This document shows, in pieces, positions 47,740-55,712 of a DNA stretch of 64,000 nt (positions are counted from its first letter, which is position 1; every line of letters starts with the position of its first letter). Location of the stretch: assembly GCF_028715765.1 (NCBI RefSeq), contig NZ_JAQURE010000002.1, positions 1-64,000 of the forward strand, in the 5' to 3' direction. The stretch is from Rhodoferax sp. (GTDB taxonomy: Bacteria > Pseudomonadota > Gammaproteobacteria > Burkholderiales > Burkholderiaceae_C). The translations under genes were made by a program, and so were the position numbers. The notes beneath the pieces were generated by a model. That model had not been told where the DNA came from. It saw only the letters and a list, made by a program, of their open reading frames with translations, and did not search any database.

Positions 47740-48933
47740 TCAATTCGCTTCAAACTCAGGAATGGCTCGAATCATGAATTCATCAAACAGCGGCACGGTG
47801 AACGCCATATCACCATGTGCAGGGCTATAGATCATTCCCTTTTTGATGAGTTTGGAACGGACCGGCCCCATCCCCTTCACCGTCATTTTCAAAACTGTGG
47901 CAATGTCGCCCGTGCGATGGCTGCCCGGGCCAAGGTGGGCCATGGCACGAAGAAAATTCTTTTCTCCTGGTGTAAGCCGGTCATAGCGAACACGAAAGAA
48001 ATTCTTGTCGAGCCGACGCGTTACTTCTGTTGTGGCATTGAGAACAATTTCAAGCGTGATCGGGCTGGCCTCTGCCATGTTCCATGATTGGTAGCCCCAT
48101 TCCTGGATGAAATAGGGGTAGCCGTGGGTGAGGCGAAACACCTCACGCAGCGCATCGTCGTCAAATTCAACGCCCACATGCCGCGCTGGGTCACGCAAAG
48201 CCATGGACGCATCTGCTTCAGACAGTGCGCCAATTTCAGGATAGTTGAACAATCGCTCGGCATAAGACTTGGATTCTCCGGCCATGCCAGGTAGCACTGG
48301 CAAACCCGCTGCGAGCAACACCAATGGCAGTTGTTTTTGCTGCATTTTGTGCATCGCCATGATGAGCGCACCCAGCTCTTTTTGGCTCAGGTACTGAATT
48401 TCGTCGATCAGAATAGCCACCGCCGTCTGACGCTCCAGCGCCGCCTCTGCGATAGCGACAAACAGGTTGGGCAGGTCAACTTCTAGGTCGCCACTGTCGG
48501 CAGTCCCTTTGGCGGGCTCAATGTCCAGTCCCAGTGCCACGTCATTGACCGTTAACTTGATGCTGCCAATAAAGCTGCGTAACACGGCAAGCCCACGCTT
48601 GACCTTGTCTCCCGCGCCTTTGATGCGATCCAGCTCAAAAAGCAAACCCCGCAAGGCCGGATAAATCAACTCACCCAATGGCTTTTCTTCATGCGCTTCC
48701 AGCAGAAGCGTCTGATAGCCTTCGGCCTTGGCCATGCGCTCGATGTCGTTGAGCAAAACGGTTTTTCCGACGCCACGTAAACCCGTTAACAAAAGACTTT
48801 TTTCTGACCGTTTTTGCTTGACCCGTCCCAACAGGATGCGTGCTTGCTCAAGCAGCGGAGCCCGGCCAACCAGCTCGGGTGGTGGCGCCCCAGCGCCGGG
48901 GGAAAAGGGGTTGTTGATGGGGTTCATGGTCAT
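47740..48933 (-). CDS. AAA family ATPase (DUF-type, helix-turn-helix C-terminus)
   Basis: A 397-residue ATPase. Walker A is GLRGVGKTVLL near residue 50 and Walker B AILIDEIQYLS near residue 180, with a sensor region LVLLAAGLPVL. The C-terminal 90 residues look like a winged helix (GDIATVLKMTVKGMGPVRSKL). Such Orc/Cdc6-like or prokaryotic 'ATP-binding' proteins are common near mobile or defence genes; the function is unknown. It converges on cluster 1 with 25 bases between stops. An inverted repeat lies 22 bases upstream of its start. Confidence 0.82.
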   Translation of the reverse strand: MTMNPINNPFSPGAGAPPPELVGRAPLLEQARILLGRVKQKRSEKSLLLTGLRGVGKTVLLNDIERMAKAEGYQTLLLEAHEEKPLGELIYPALRGLLFELDRIKGAGDKVKRGLAVLRSFIGSIKLTVNDVALGLDIEPAKGTADSGDLEVDLPNLFVAIAEAALERQTAVAILIDEIQYLSQKELGALIMAMHKMQQKQLPLVLLAAGLPVLPGMAGESKSYAERLFNYPEIGALSEADASMALRDPARHVGVEFDDDALREVFRLTHGYPYFIQEWGYQSWNMAEASPITLEIVLNATTEVTRRLDKNFFRVRYDRLTPGEKNFLRAMAHLGPGSHRTGDIATVLKMTVKGMGPVRSKLIKKGMIYSPAHGDMAFTVPLFDEFMIRAIPEFEAN

Positions 48934-48954
48934 TCCTAATAAAGTCTAAATAAT

Positions 48955-48974
48955 TCTATCTAAATTCAGATAGA
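48955..48974. promoter_or_regulatory. inverted repeat upstream of the AAA ATPase
   Basis: TCTATCT (48955-48961) and AGATAGA (48968-48974) with six bases between, in an AT-rich stretch just upstream of the ATG at 48933. Likely operator; possibly bound by the ATPase's own winged helix. Confidence 0.45.
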
Positions 48975-49036
48975 CATTGTTAGGCTTTGTTGGTCTTTGG
49001 GTGAGAAGACCTATGCAAGCCTGAACACTTTCATCA

Positions 49037-50056
49037 TCACTGCGGCTTCATTTGACGTTTTTGGGGCAACTGTTTGACCATGCGGTCAAAGTCAGACTCG
49101 AAGTGCTGATCGTCCAACACCCGAAACTTGTCAAACTCGTGTTCAGCGTGGGCTTTGGCCAATTGGGCTGACACCTTGCCCGCACCTTGCAAAATCTCGC
49201 GGTCGTTCAGGGTCAAAAACCCCTCCAGCTTGGTCACCCAGTCCACCATGGTCATGGCCACGCGCCGCATGGCCTGCCCTTCGGCAAACACCAAGTATTG
49301 CTCGGCCAGGTTGTTGAGTGCCAGCAGTTCATCCTCGCTCAGATAGTTTTTGGCAATACTCACATCTGTTTTGCGAATGCGTGCGCCGTCCCAGTTGGTC
49401 AAGCCCATGTTGGGCTGGCTGCTGTCGGCACGGGCAGCAATCAGTTCTGCCGCAGTCTGGCCGTGAATGGCGAAATGCACCTTGTTTTGCACGGTAGCAA
49501 AAAACGTCTGAGTGACATGCGCCGTGGGGTCGTAGTCAACGCTGGTAGCGTAAATGTCGGTAATTTTTTGGTAGAAACGCCGCTCGCTGGTGCGAATGTC
49601 TTGCAGGCGACGGGTCAGCTCGTCGAAGTAATCGACGCCCTTGCCGGGGTTCTTCAGTCGCTGGTCGTCCAGCACAAAACCCTTGGTGATGTACTCCTTC
49701 AGCTTGTCGGCAGCCCATTGGCGAAAGCGCACCGCCACCGGGCTGCGCACCCGAAAACCCAGGGCCAGCACCATGTCCAGGTTGTAGTGCTCTACCTCGC
49801 GGCTCACTTCGCGCCCGCCCTCGGATTGAACTGTTCGGAATAACCGAACAGTTGCCGCTGGCTCCAGCTCCGCATCCTCAAAAATGTGCTTGATGTGATC
49901 GCTGATGGTGCCCTTGGCCTTGCCAAACAGCTCGGTCAACTGCTTCTGGCTGAGCCACAAGGTTTGCTCTTGCAGCCGCACGTCTACCCGAGTGGTGCCG
50001 TCTTCGCTCTGGTAGATCAGGAATTGGGGTGATTCCGATTGGGGCAAATCGCTCAT
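49037..50056 (-). CDS. RhuM family protein
   Basis: A 339-residue RhuM-type protein. The conserved segments LWLSQKQLTELFGKAKGTIS, HYNLDMVLALGFRV, FRQWAADKLKEYI and FFATVQNKVHFAIHGQTAAE are present. RhuM was named in Salmonella and is common on islands next to restriction systems; its biochemical role is unclear. The start overlaps the preceding small frame by four bases. The gene contains an exact 10-bp inverted repeat (49829-49853) that encodes RLFRTVQ. Confidence 0.88.
   Translation of the reverse strand: MSDLPQSESPQFLIYQSEDGTTRVDVRLQEQTLWLSQKQLTELFGKAKGTISDHIKHIFEDAELEPAATVRLFRTVQSEGGREVSREVEHYNLDMVLALGFRVRSPVAVRFRQWAADKLKEYITKGFVLDDQRLKNPGKGVDYFDELTRRLQDIRTSERRFYQKITDIYATSVDYDPTAHVTQTFFATVQNKVHFAIHGQTAAELIAARADSSQPNMGLTNWDGARIRKTDVSIAKNYLSEDELLALNNLAEQYLVFAEGQAMRRVAMTMVDWVTKLEGFLTLNDREILQGAGKVSAQLAKAHAEHEFDKFRVLDDQHFESDFDRMVKQLPQKRQMKPQ
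49829..49853. repeat. 10-bp inverted repeat within rhuM-like gene
   Basis: AACTGTTCGG, five bases, CCGAACAGTT, exact. It may be an intragenic binding site or a coincidence of the repeated residue pattern TVR/TVQ. Confidence 0.4.
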
Positions 50057-50391
50057 GCGGTCACCCTAAACACCTTCATCACCTCATCCCCCAGGTGATT
50101 GATGAATTTCACCGCCACACGCCCAGACTTCGGCTTGTCAAACGGTCGTGAGGTGTCACTGTTCAGCGTGTCCCAGGCTTCCCGGTCAATCTCGGCTTTG
50201 AGGGTGGCTTTCAGGGCACTGTACGAGTCATTGGCGACAAAAAAATAGGCGTGGCGCACGAAGAAGCACTCTTCGCTGTATTCGATGTCGATGCACCGGC
50301 AGGCAATGCCGTCAGATTCCAACTCCCAGTGCCGCTGCGGGCAGTCGTAGGGAGAGTTGAGAATGGGGTGGTCGAAAAATGGATTTGCCAT
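50053..50391 (-). pseudogene. chimeric remnant of a type III-like restriction system
   Basis: 112 codons. The first 25 residues (NPFFDHPILNSPYDCPQRHWEL) resemble the start of DEAD/DEAH restriction helicases, while the last 60 (FVANDSYSALKATLKAEID, DTSRPFDKPKSGRVAVK, HLGDEVMKVFRV) resemble the C-terminus of the partner adenine methyltransferase. Two distant ends are joined, as expected from a deletion that removed the body of a restriction-modification operon. Family assignments are from memory. A short expressed protein cannot be excluded because the frame is coupled to rhuM. Confidence 0.5.
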
Positions 50392-50512
50392 GAACTGTCC
50401 CTGCTATTTTTCTCTGATTTTTTAACTACACGCCACGACCCATGTCTGGGGCTTTAGACGCAGTTCAAAAGCACCCGCACCACAACTGCGATCGTGCGAA
50501 TCTGCCAACAAC

Positions 50513-51040
50513 TCAGTCAGCAGATTTGATGCGGCGGCGCACGGCTTTCAAAATGCCGCGCAAAATTTCAAGCGGGGGTGGTGGGCAGCCGGGAATGGTT
50601 TCATCGACCGGGATGATGTTGGCCACCTGACCACATGTGGCGTAGCTCTGGCCAAACACACCGCCATCGCAGGCACAGTCGCCCACAGCCACCACCAGTT
50701 TGGGCTCTGGCGTGGCATCAAAAGTGCGCCTGAGCGCAGTTTCCATGTTGCGCGAGACGGGGCCAGTCACCAACAGCATGTCGGCATGGCGTGGACTGGC
50801 CACGAATTTGATACCCAGACCTTCCAGGTTGTAATAGGGGTTGCCAAGTGCATTGATTTCAAGCTCGCAGCCATTGCAAGAGCCCGTATCCACCTCGCGG
50901 ATAGTCAACGCTTGACCCAAAATTGAGAGCAGCTCATGCTGTATTCTAGAGGTCTCCAGGGCATTTTCATCACCAATATCTGGTGCCGGCTCACTCACCG
51001 TGCCGACCCGGCCAATTTGTCGCAAAACTTTCCAAACCAT
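50513..51040 (-). CDS. NuoB/HyfI-like small subunit, cluster 2
   Basis: A 175-residue NuoB-type iron-sulfur subunit. The N2-cluster ligands are in TGSCNGCELE, VGDCACDGG and IPGCPPPP. Unlike the cluster 1 counterpart it has no ferredoxin domain, only a 45-residue N-terminal lead. It is the last gene of cluster 2, 11 bases after the large subunit. Confidence 0.87.
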   Translation of the reverse strand: MVWKVLRQIGRVGTVSEPAPDIGDENALETSRIQHELLSILGQALTIREVDTGSCNGCELEINALGNPYYNLEGLGIKFVASPRHADMLLVTGPVSRNMETALRRTFDATPEPKLVVAVGDCACDGGVFGQSYATCGQVANIIPVDETIPGCPPPPLEILRGILKAVRRRIKSAD

Positions 51041-51051
51041 CGCCGTTGTCC

Positions 51052-52638
51052 TTACAGGTCGTGACCTGAATAGCTCAGGTTAAACGATTTATTGATGAGC
51101 GGAAAGTCCGGCACGATGTTGCCCATGATGGCGTGCTCCAGCACCGGCCAGTTTTGCCACGAGGGGTCATGCAAATGGCAGCGCTCAATGCGGTGAGCCT
51201 GCTCTGCCCCAGCCAATTCAAGCGCCACAAACAGCTCGCCGCGCCAGCCCTCTACCCAACCCGCGCCGCGTGAGGCTTGCGCTGGCAAGGCCACCGTGCA
51301 AGCGATGTCGCCCACCGGCAAGTCTTCCAACATGCGGCGAATCAAACGCAAAGATTCAAACAGCTCATCAAACCGCACCGCCACACGGGCAGCTACGTCG
51401 CCGTTGTGGTGCGAGGCCATGGCCACATTCAACCCGGAATAAGGGGCAAAGGGGTGGTCGCAGCGGACATCCCACACCTGGCTGCTGGCGCGCCCCGCCA
51501 AGCCGGTCAGCCCCAAGCGTGAAGCCAGTTCAGGCAACACGCGACCCGTGGTCATGAACCGATCTTGCAGCCCAGCGTGCGATTCATAAATGCGAAACAG
51601 CGTGCGTACTTCTTTTTCAACCGCCTCACCGAGGTGAATCAACAGGTCGCGTTGTGCGCGATCGATGTCAACGCTCACGCCACCCGGCACGATACAGTCC
51701 ATCATCAAGCGGTGCCCAAACACGGCTTTGGAGCCGCGCAACCAGTCTTCACGCAAGCGCGAAAACTGCGCCAGGCCAAAGGCAAACGCAGCGTCGTTGC
51801 CTAACGCACCCAAGTCGCCCAAATGCGCAGCCACACGTTCGCGCTCAAGCAGAACAGCGCGCAACCAAGCGGCACGCACCGGAATGGTGGTTTGACTGGC
51901 CGACTCTAGCGCCATGCAATACGCCCAGGCATAGGCTACCGTGCTGTCGCCACTGACGCGCCCGGCCAGGCGCACCGCCTGCAAGGGTGGCAACTGGGTC
52001 ATGCGCAGCTCAGTGCCTTTGTGGGTGTAACCCAGGCGCTGCTCCAGCCGCAGCACTTTTTCGCCCACCACAGAAAACCTGAAATGCCCCGGCTCGATGA
52101 TGCCCGCATGCACTGGGCCGACCGGAATTTCATGCACGCCATCGCCCTCAACCCGCACAAAATCATAGTTTTGCAGCGCTGTGGCGGGCAGTTCAGCAGC
52201 AGGTGCGGCACCGGCTTGCAGCGGAAAATAGTCTGCCGGCCAGGCGCCATGGTTGAGCCAGGGGCGGGTGTCTTGGGCGTTTTGTGCATGCACCCCTGAC
52301 AAGTCAGCGGCAGCGCGTTGCATGCGTGCAGCTGCGGGAAACATGTCGCTGAGATCAGGGTAAACCCACTGACCGTTGACTTGACTGAGCGCCAAGTCAA
52401 GCCAAAACGCACCGTCCAGCGTGACATAAGCCGCACACACCCGCGGCTGGCCTGCGGTACCTTCGCCATCTGATGGGTTGGCAACAGCTGGCGCAGCCCA
52501 CAAGGCCAGCAAGCGCCCGCCTTCATCGCGCACCGCACTGGCGGCCACCCGCCATTGGGCGGCAGTCACCTGGGCGTACCCGATAGGCACTGGGGCAGCC
52601 AATGCCTTGAATTCAAGCGCAAGCTCTGGAATTTGCAT
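51052..52638 (-). CDS. HyfG-like (NuoCD family) large subunit without NiFe ligands, cluster 2
   Basis: A 528-residue NuoC-NuoD type fusion. GPVHAGIIEPGHFRFSVV and LGYTHKGTELRM align with HyfG/NuoD. The first NiFe motif is replaced by GRVSGDSTVAYAWAY and the C-terminus reads FPLINKSFNLSYSGHDL, with no cysteines at all at either site. It therefore should not be a hydrogenase. The start ATG 52638 lies four bases after the preceding stop; a longer frame upstream overlaps that gene. Its closest relative in the window is the cluster 1 large subunit, but identity looks low, so this is not a recent duplication. Confidence 0.87.
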   Translation of the reverse strand: MQIPELALEFKALAAPVPIGYAQVTAAQWRVAASAVRDEGGRLLALWAAPAVANPSDGEGTAGQPRVCAAYVTLDGAFWLDLALSQVNGQWVYPDLSDMFPAAARMQRAAADLSGVHAQNAQDTRPWLNHGAWPADYFPLQAGAAPAAELPATALQNYDFVRVEGDGVHEIPVGPVHAGIIEPGHFRFSVVGEKVLRLEQRLGYTHKGTELRMTQLPPLQAVRLAGRVSGDSTVAYAWAYCMALESASQTTIPVRAAWLRAVLLERERVAAHLGDLGALGNDAAFAFGLAQFSRLREDWLRGSKAVFGHRLMMDCIVPGGVSVDIDRAQRDLLIHLGEAVEKEVRTLFRIYESHAGLQDRFMTTGRVLPELASRLGLTGLAGRASSQVWDVRCDHPFAPYSGLNVAMASHHNGDVAARVAVRFDELFESLRLIRRMLEDLPVGDIACTVALPAQASRGAGWVEGWRGELFVALELAGAEQAHRIERCHLHDPSWQNWPVLEHAIMGNIVPDFPLINKSFNLSYSGHDL

Positions 52639-52642
52639 GCCT

Positions 52643-54097
52643 CTAGCCTCCCAACATGCTGGCGGCTTGCACATACCAGCCGTTCAAATAGGGTGGAATA
52701 AACAAGCCCAACACCAGCGCCAGCGCCAAGTGCACAAACACCGGTATCAGCGCCGGTGGATGCGCCAGGGGCTTGAGTGTGGTGTCACCAAACACCATGG
52801 GCAAGACGCGGATCAAAATCGACGCAAAGGCCACACCCAGCGCCAAAAACAAAAACGGTGCCGCCCAAGGCTGCTCGCGCATGGCGGTGGTCAAAATCAG
52901 AAACTCGCTGGCAAACACGCCAAACGGTGGCATGCCCAAAATGGCCATCACACCCAGCATCAAGCCCCAGCCGACGGTGGGGTTGACCTTGATCAGGCCG
53001 CGAATTTCGCTCATGACCTGGGTTTTGGCTTTTTGCGTGGCATGCCCCACGGTGAAGAAAATGGCAGATTTCACCAGCGAGTGCACCGTCATGTGCAGCA
53101 AACCGGCAAAGTTGGCCACCGGCCCGCCCATGCCAAAAGCAAAGGTGATCATGCCCATGTGCTCGATGCTAGAGTAAGAAAACATGCGTTTGACATCTTT
53201 TTGCCGTGACAAAAAGAAGGCCGCCACAGTGACCGAGAGCAGGCCAAACCCCATCATCAACTGCCCCGCCATGGGTGTGCCCAAAGCGCCATCGGTGAGC
53301 ACCTTGCAACGCAGCACGGCGTACATGGCCACATTGAGCAACAGGCCCGAGAGCACGGCCGACACCGGTGTGGGGCCTTCGGCATGGGCATCAGGCAGCC
53401 AGCTGTGCAGTGGCACCATGCCAATTTTGGTGCCATAACCAATCAGCAAAAACACGAAGGCCAGGGTGATGATGGTGGGGTCAAGCTGACCTTTGATTTG
53501 GTCGAGGTGCGTCCACAGCAACGTGGCGTGCTCGGCGCCCAAGGCTTTGTCAGCCGCCATGTACAACAAAATGGTGCCAAACAAGGCCTGCGCAATGCCG
53601 ACACCGCACAAGATGAAGTATTTCCAGGCCGCTTCCAGGCTGGCCGAGGTGCGGTACACCGACACCAGCAGCACGGTGGTGAGGGTGGCAGCTTCCATGG
53701 CGACCCAGATGATGCCCAGGTTGTTGGTGGTAAAGCCCAGCAGCATGGTGAAGCTGAACAACTGGTACATGCTGTGGTACAGGCGCATGCGCGGCGGTGT
53801 CATCTTGCCGTGGTCTTGCTCAATGCGCATGTAGGGGCGCGAGAAAATGGCTGTGGTCAAGCTGACAAACGCCGTCAGGGTGACCAAAAACACATTCAGC
53901 GGGTCAATGAAAAACTGCTCATGCCAGAGCAGCTGCGGCCCGTTGTCGATGACCTGGATGGTGAGCTCGCAGCTGGCCAAAAACGTCATCAGACTGAACG
54001 CCACATTCACATCGCGGGCATAACTGCGGTGCCCGGTCAAGGCCAAGGCCAACCCGCCCAGCAAAGGTATACCCAACACAAAAAGCAGTGGATTCAT
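52643..54097 (-). CDS. HyfF-like (NuoL/M/N family) membrane subunit, cluster 2
   Basis: A 484-residue antiporter-like subunit with about 14 helices. It has the full proton-channel motif GMVPLHSWLPDAHAEGP, then SGLLLNVAMYAVLR and KDVKRMFSYSSIEHMGM. It is two bases downstream of the hyfE-like gene. Confidence 0.9.
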   Translation of the reverse strand: MNPLLFVLGIPLLGGLALALTGHRSYARDVNVAFSLMTFLASCELTIQVIDNGPQLLWHEQFFIDPLNVFLVTLTAFVSLTTAIFSRPYMRIEQDHGKMTPPRMRLYHSMYQLFSFTMLLGFTTNNLGIIWVAMEAATLTTVLLVSVYRTSASLEAAWKYFILCGVGIAQALFGTILLYMAADKALGAEHATLLWTHLDQIKGQLDPTIITLAFVFLLIGYGTKIGMVPLHSWLPDAHAEGPTPVSAVLSGLLLNVAMYAVLRCKVLTDGALGTPMAGQLMMGFGLLSVTVAAFFLSRQKDVKRMFSYSSIEHMGMITFAFGMGGPVANFAGLLHMTVHSLVKSAIFFTVGHATQKAKTQVMSEIRGLIKVNPTVGWGLMLGVMAILGMPPFGVFASEFLILTTAMREQPWAAPFLFLALGVAFASILIRVLPMVFGDTTLKPLAHPPALIPVFVHLALALVLGLFIPPYLNGWYVQAASMLGG

Positions 54098-54099
54098 GG

Positions 54100-54762
54100 T
54101 CAGTCTTCCTTGAGCGCTTCAAGGTTGTGGATGTCAAGACTGTCAAATTTTTCGCGAATCTGGAACATGAACACACCCAATATCAACACCCCCACCAACA
54201 CGTCCAGCGCAATGCCGAACTCCACAATCATCGGCATGCCATTGGTCACCGTGGTGGCGGCAAAAATCAAACCGTTTTCCATCGACAAAAAGCCAATCAC
54301 CTGCGGCACGGCTTTGGAGCGGGTGATCATCATCATGAACGACAAAAACACGCAAGCCAGCGCAATACCCAGCGAGCCACCGGCTATCGAGTCTGACAGG
54401 CGCGACACCGGCAGCGCCAAGCTGAAGGCAAAAATCACCAGCGCAATGCCCACCAACATGGTAGTGGGTATGTTGAAAAGCGTTTCAACGTCCCAGCGCA
54501 CATTGAGCTTGCGAATGACGCGGTGCAACATCCAGGGAATAAACACCACTTTGAGCACCAAGGTGAGCAGACCCGACACATACAAGTCAGGTTGCTGGGT
54601 GACATAACCCAGCAAAAATGAAGCCGCCACCAACGCCGCGCCCTGGATCATGAACAGGTTGATCAAAGACACAATGCGGCGCTGCGAAATCATGGCAAAC
54701 GACAGCAACAAAATCAACGTGGCAAACAGGTTGATCAGCTGCGGGGCAAACTTGAGCATCAT
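54100..54762 (-). CDS. HyfE-like membrane subunit, cluster 2
   Basis: A 220-residue protein with about seven helices. SGLLTLVLKVVFIPWMLHRVI and IGFLSMENGLIFAATTV match HyfE; the second segment is the NuoK-like part. Its start overlaps the stop of the hyfC-like gene by four bases. Confidence 0.88.
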   Translation of the reverse strand: MMLKFAPQLINLFATLILLLSFAMISQRRIVSLINLFMIQGAALVAASFLLGYVTQQPDLYVSGLLTLVLKVVFIPWMLHRVIRKLNVRWDVETLFNIPTTMLVGIALVIFAFSLALPVSRLSDSIAGGSLGIALACVFLSFMMMITRSKAVPQVIGFLSMENGLIFAATTVTNGMPMIVEFGIALDVLVGVLILGVFMFQIREKFDSLDIHNLEALKED

Positions 54763-55712
54763 GCGCCCACCCCCAGCAACACATTCACCAGCAAGCCAAT
54801 CACGGCCATCAAAAACGCGGTGCCCAGAAATTCAGGCACCCGAAAAATACGCATCTTGGCGCTCAGCGTTTCGATCAAGGCCAGTAAAAAGCCCCCAATG
54901 GCCAGCTTGATGACCAGCACTGGCAAGGCCAGCATCAAAGCCAGGGGCGAATTGGCCTCAGCCACCCCCCAAGGGAAAAACAGTGCCAAGCCCACGCAAG
55001 AATAAGCAAACAGTTTCAAGGAAGCAGCCCACTCCAGCAGCGCCAAATGGCGCGCTGAATACTCCAGAATCATCGACTCATGGATCATGGTCAGCTCCAG
55101 GTGGGTGTCTGGGTTATCCACCGGCACCCGTGCGTTTTCAGCCAATGACACCATGGTGAAAGCCACACCAGCCAGCAGCAAACTGGGGTAAATGGCCAGT
55201 TCGCGGTGCGCCAAAGTTTCCACAATGGCTGTCAGCGAGGTTGAGCGGGTGATCATGGAGGCACAAAACAGCACCATCAGCAGCGCTGGTTCAGCCAAAA
55301 AACCCACCAACATTTCACGCCGTGCACCCAGTGTGCCAAACGAGGTACCCACATCCATGGCTGCCAAAGAAATGAAAACCCGTGCCAACGCAAACAGCCC
55401 CACCAAGGCAATGGCATCGGCCGCTGGCGACAGCGGAAGGTCGGTCGACAAGGTGGGAATGATGGCGCTGGCCAGCAGCATGCAACTGAAAATTACATAG
55501 GGGGCGGTGCGGTACAACGGCGAGGCGTGCTCGGCCATCACCGACTCTTTGTTGAACAGCTTGTGCAACATTTTGTAGGGCTGCAGCAAGCCTGGCGCTG
55601 ATTTGTTTTGCAGCCGCGCCCGCCATTGATTGACCCAACCTGTCAACAACGGCGCCAACACCAAAGCCATTACCATGGCCAGCAATTGGGAAAAAATGCC
55701 CAGCACGCTCAT
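54759..55712 (-). CDS. HyfC-like (NuoH family) membrane subunit, cluster 2
   Basis: A 317-residue NuoH-type subunit with about eight helices. The loop ARVPVDNPDTHLELTMIHE and the upstream LLQPYKMLHKLFNKESV and LVGFLAEPALLMVL segments are diagnostic. ATG 55712 is chosen because it begins the family sequence and overlaps the previous stop by ATGA; the longer frame lies inside the hyfB-like gene. Confidence 0.9.
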   Translation of the reverse strand: MSVLGIFSQLLAMVMALVLAPLLTGWVNQWRARLQNKSAPGLLQPYKMLHKLFNKESVMAEHASPLYRTAPYVIFSCMLLASAIIPTLSTDLPLSPAADAIALVGLFALARVFISLAAMDVGTSFGTLGARREMLVGFLAEPALLMVLFCASMITRSTSLTAIVETLAHRELAIYPSLLLAGVAFTMVSLAENARVPVDNPDTHLELTMIHESMILEYSARHLALLEWAASLKLFAYSCVGLALFFPWGVAEANSPLALMLALPVLVIKLAIGGFLLALIETLSAKMRIFRVPEFLGTAFLMAVIGLLVNVLLGVGA

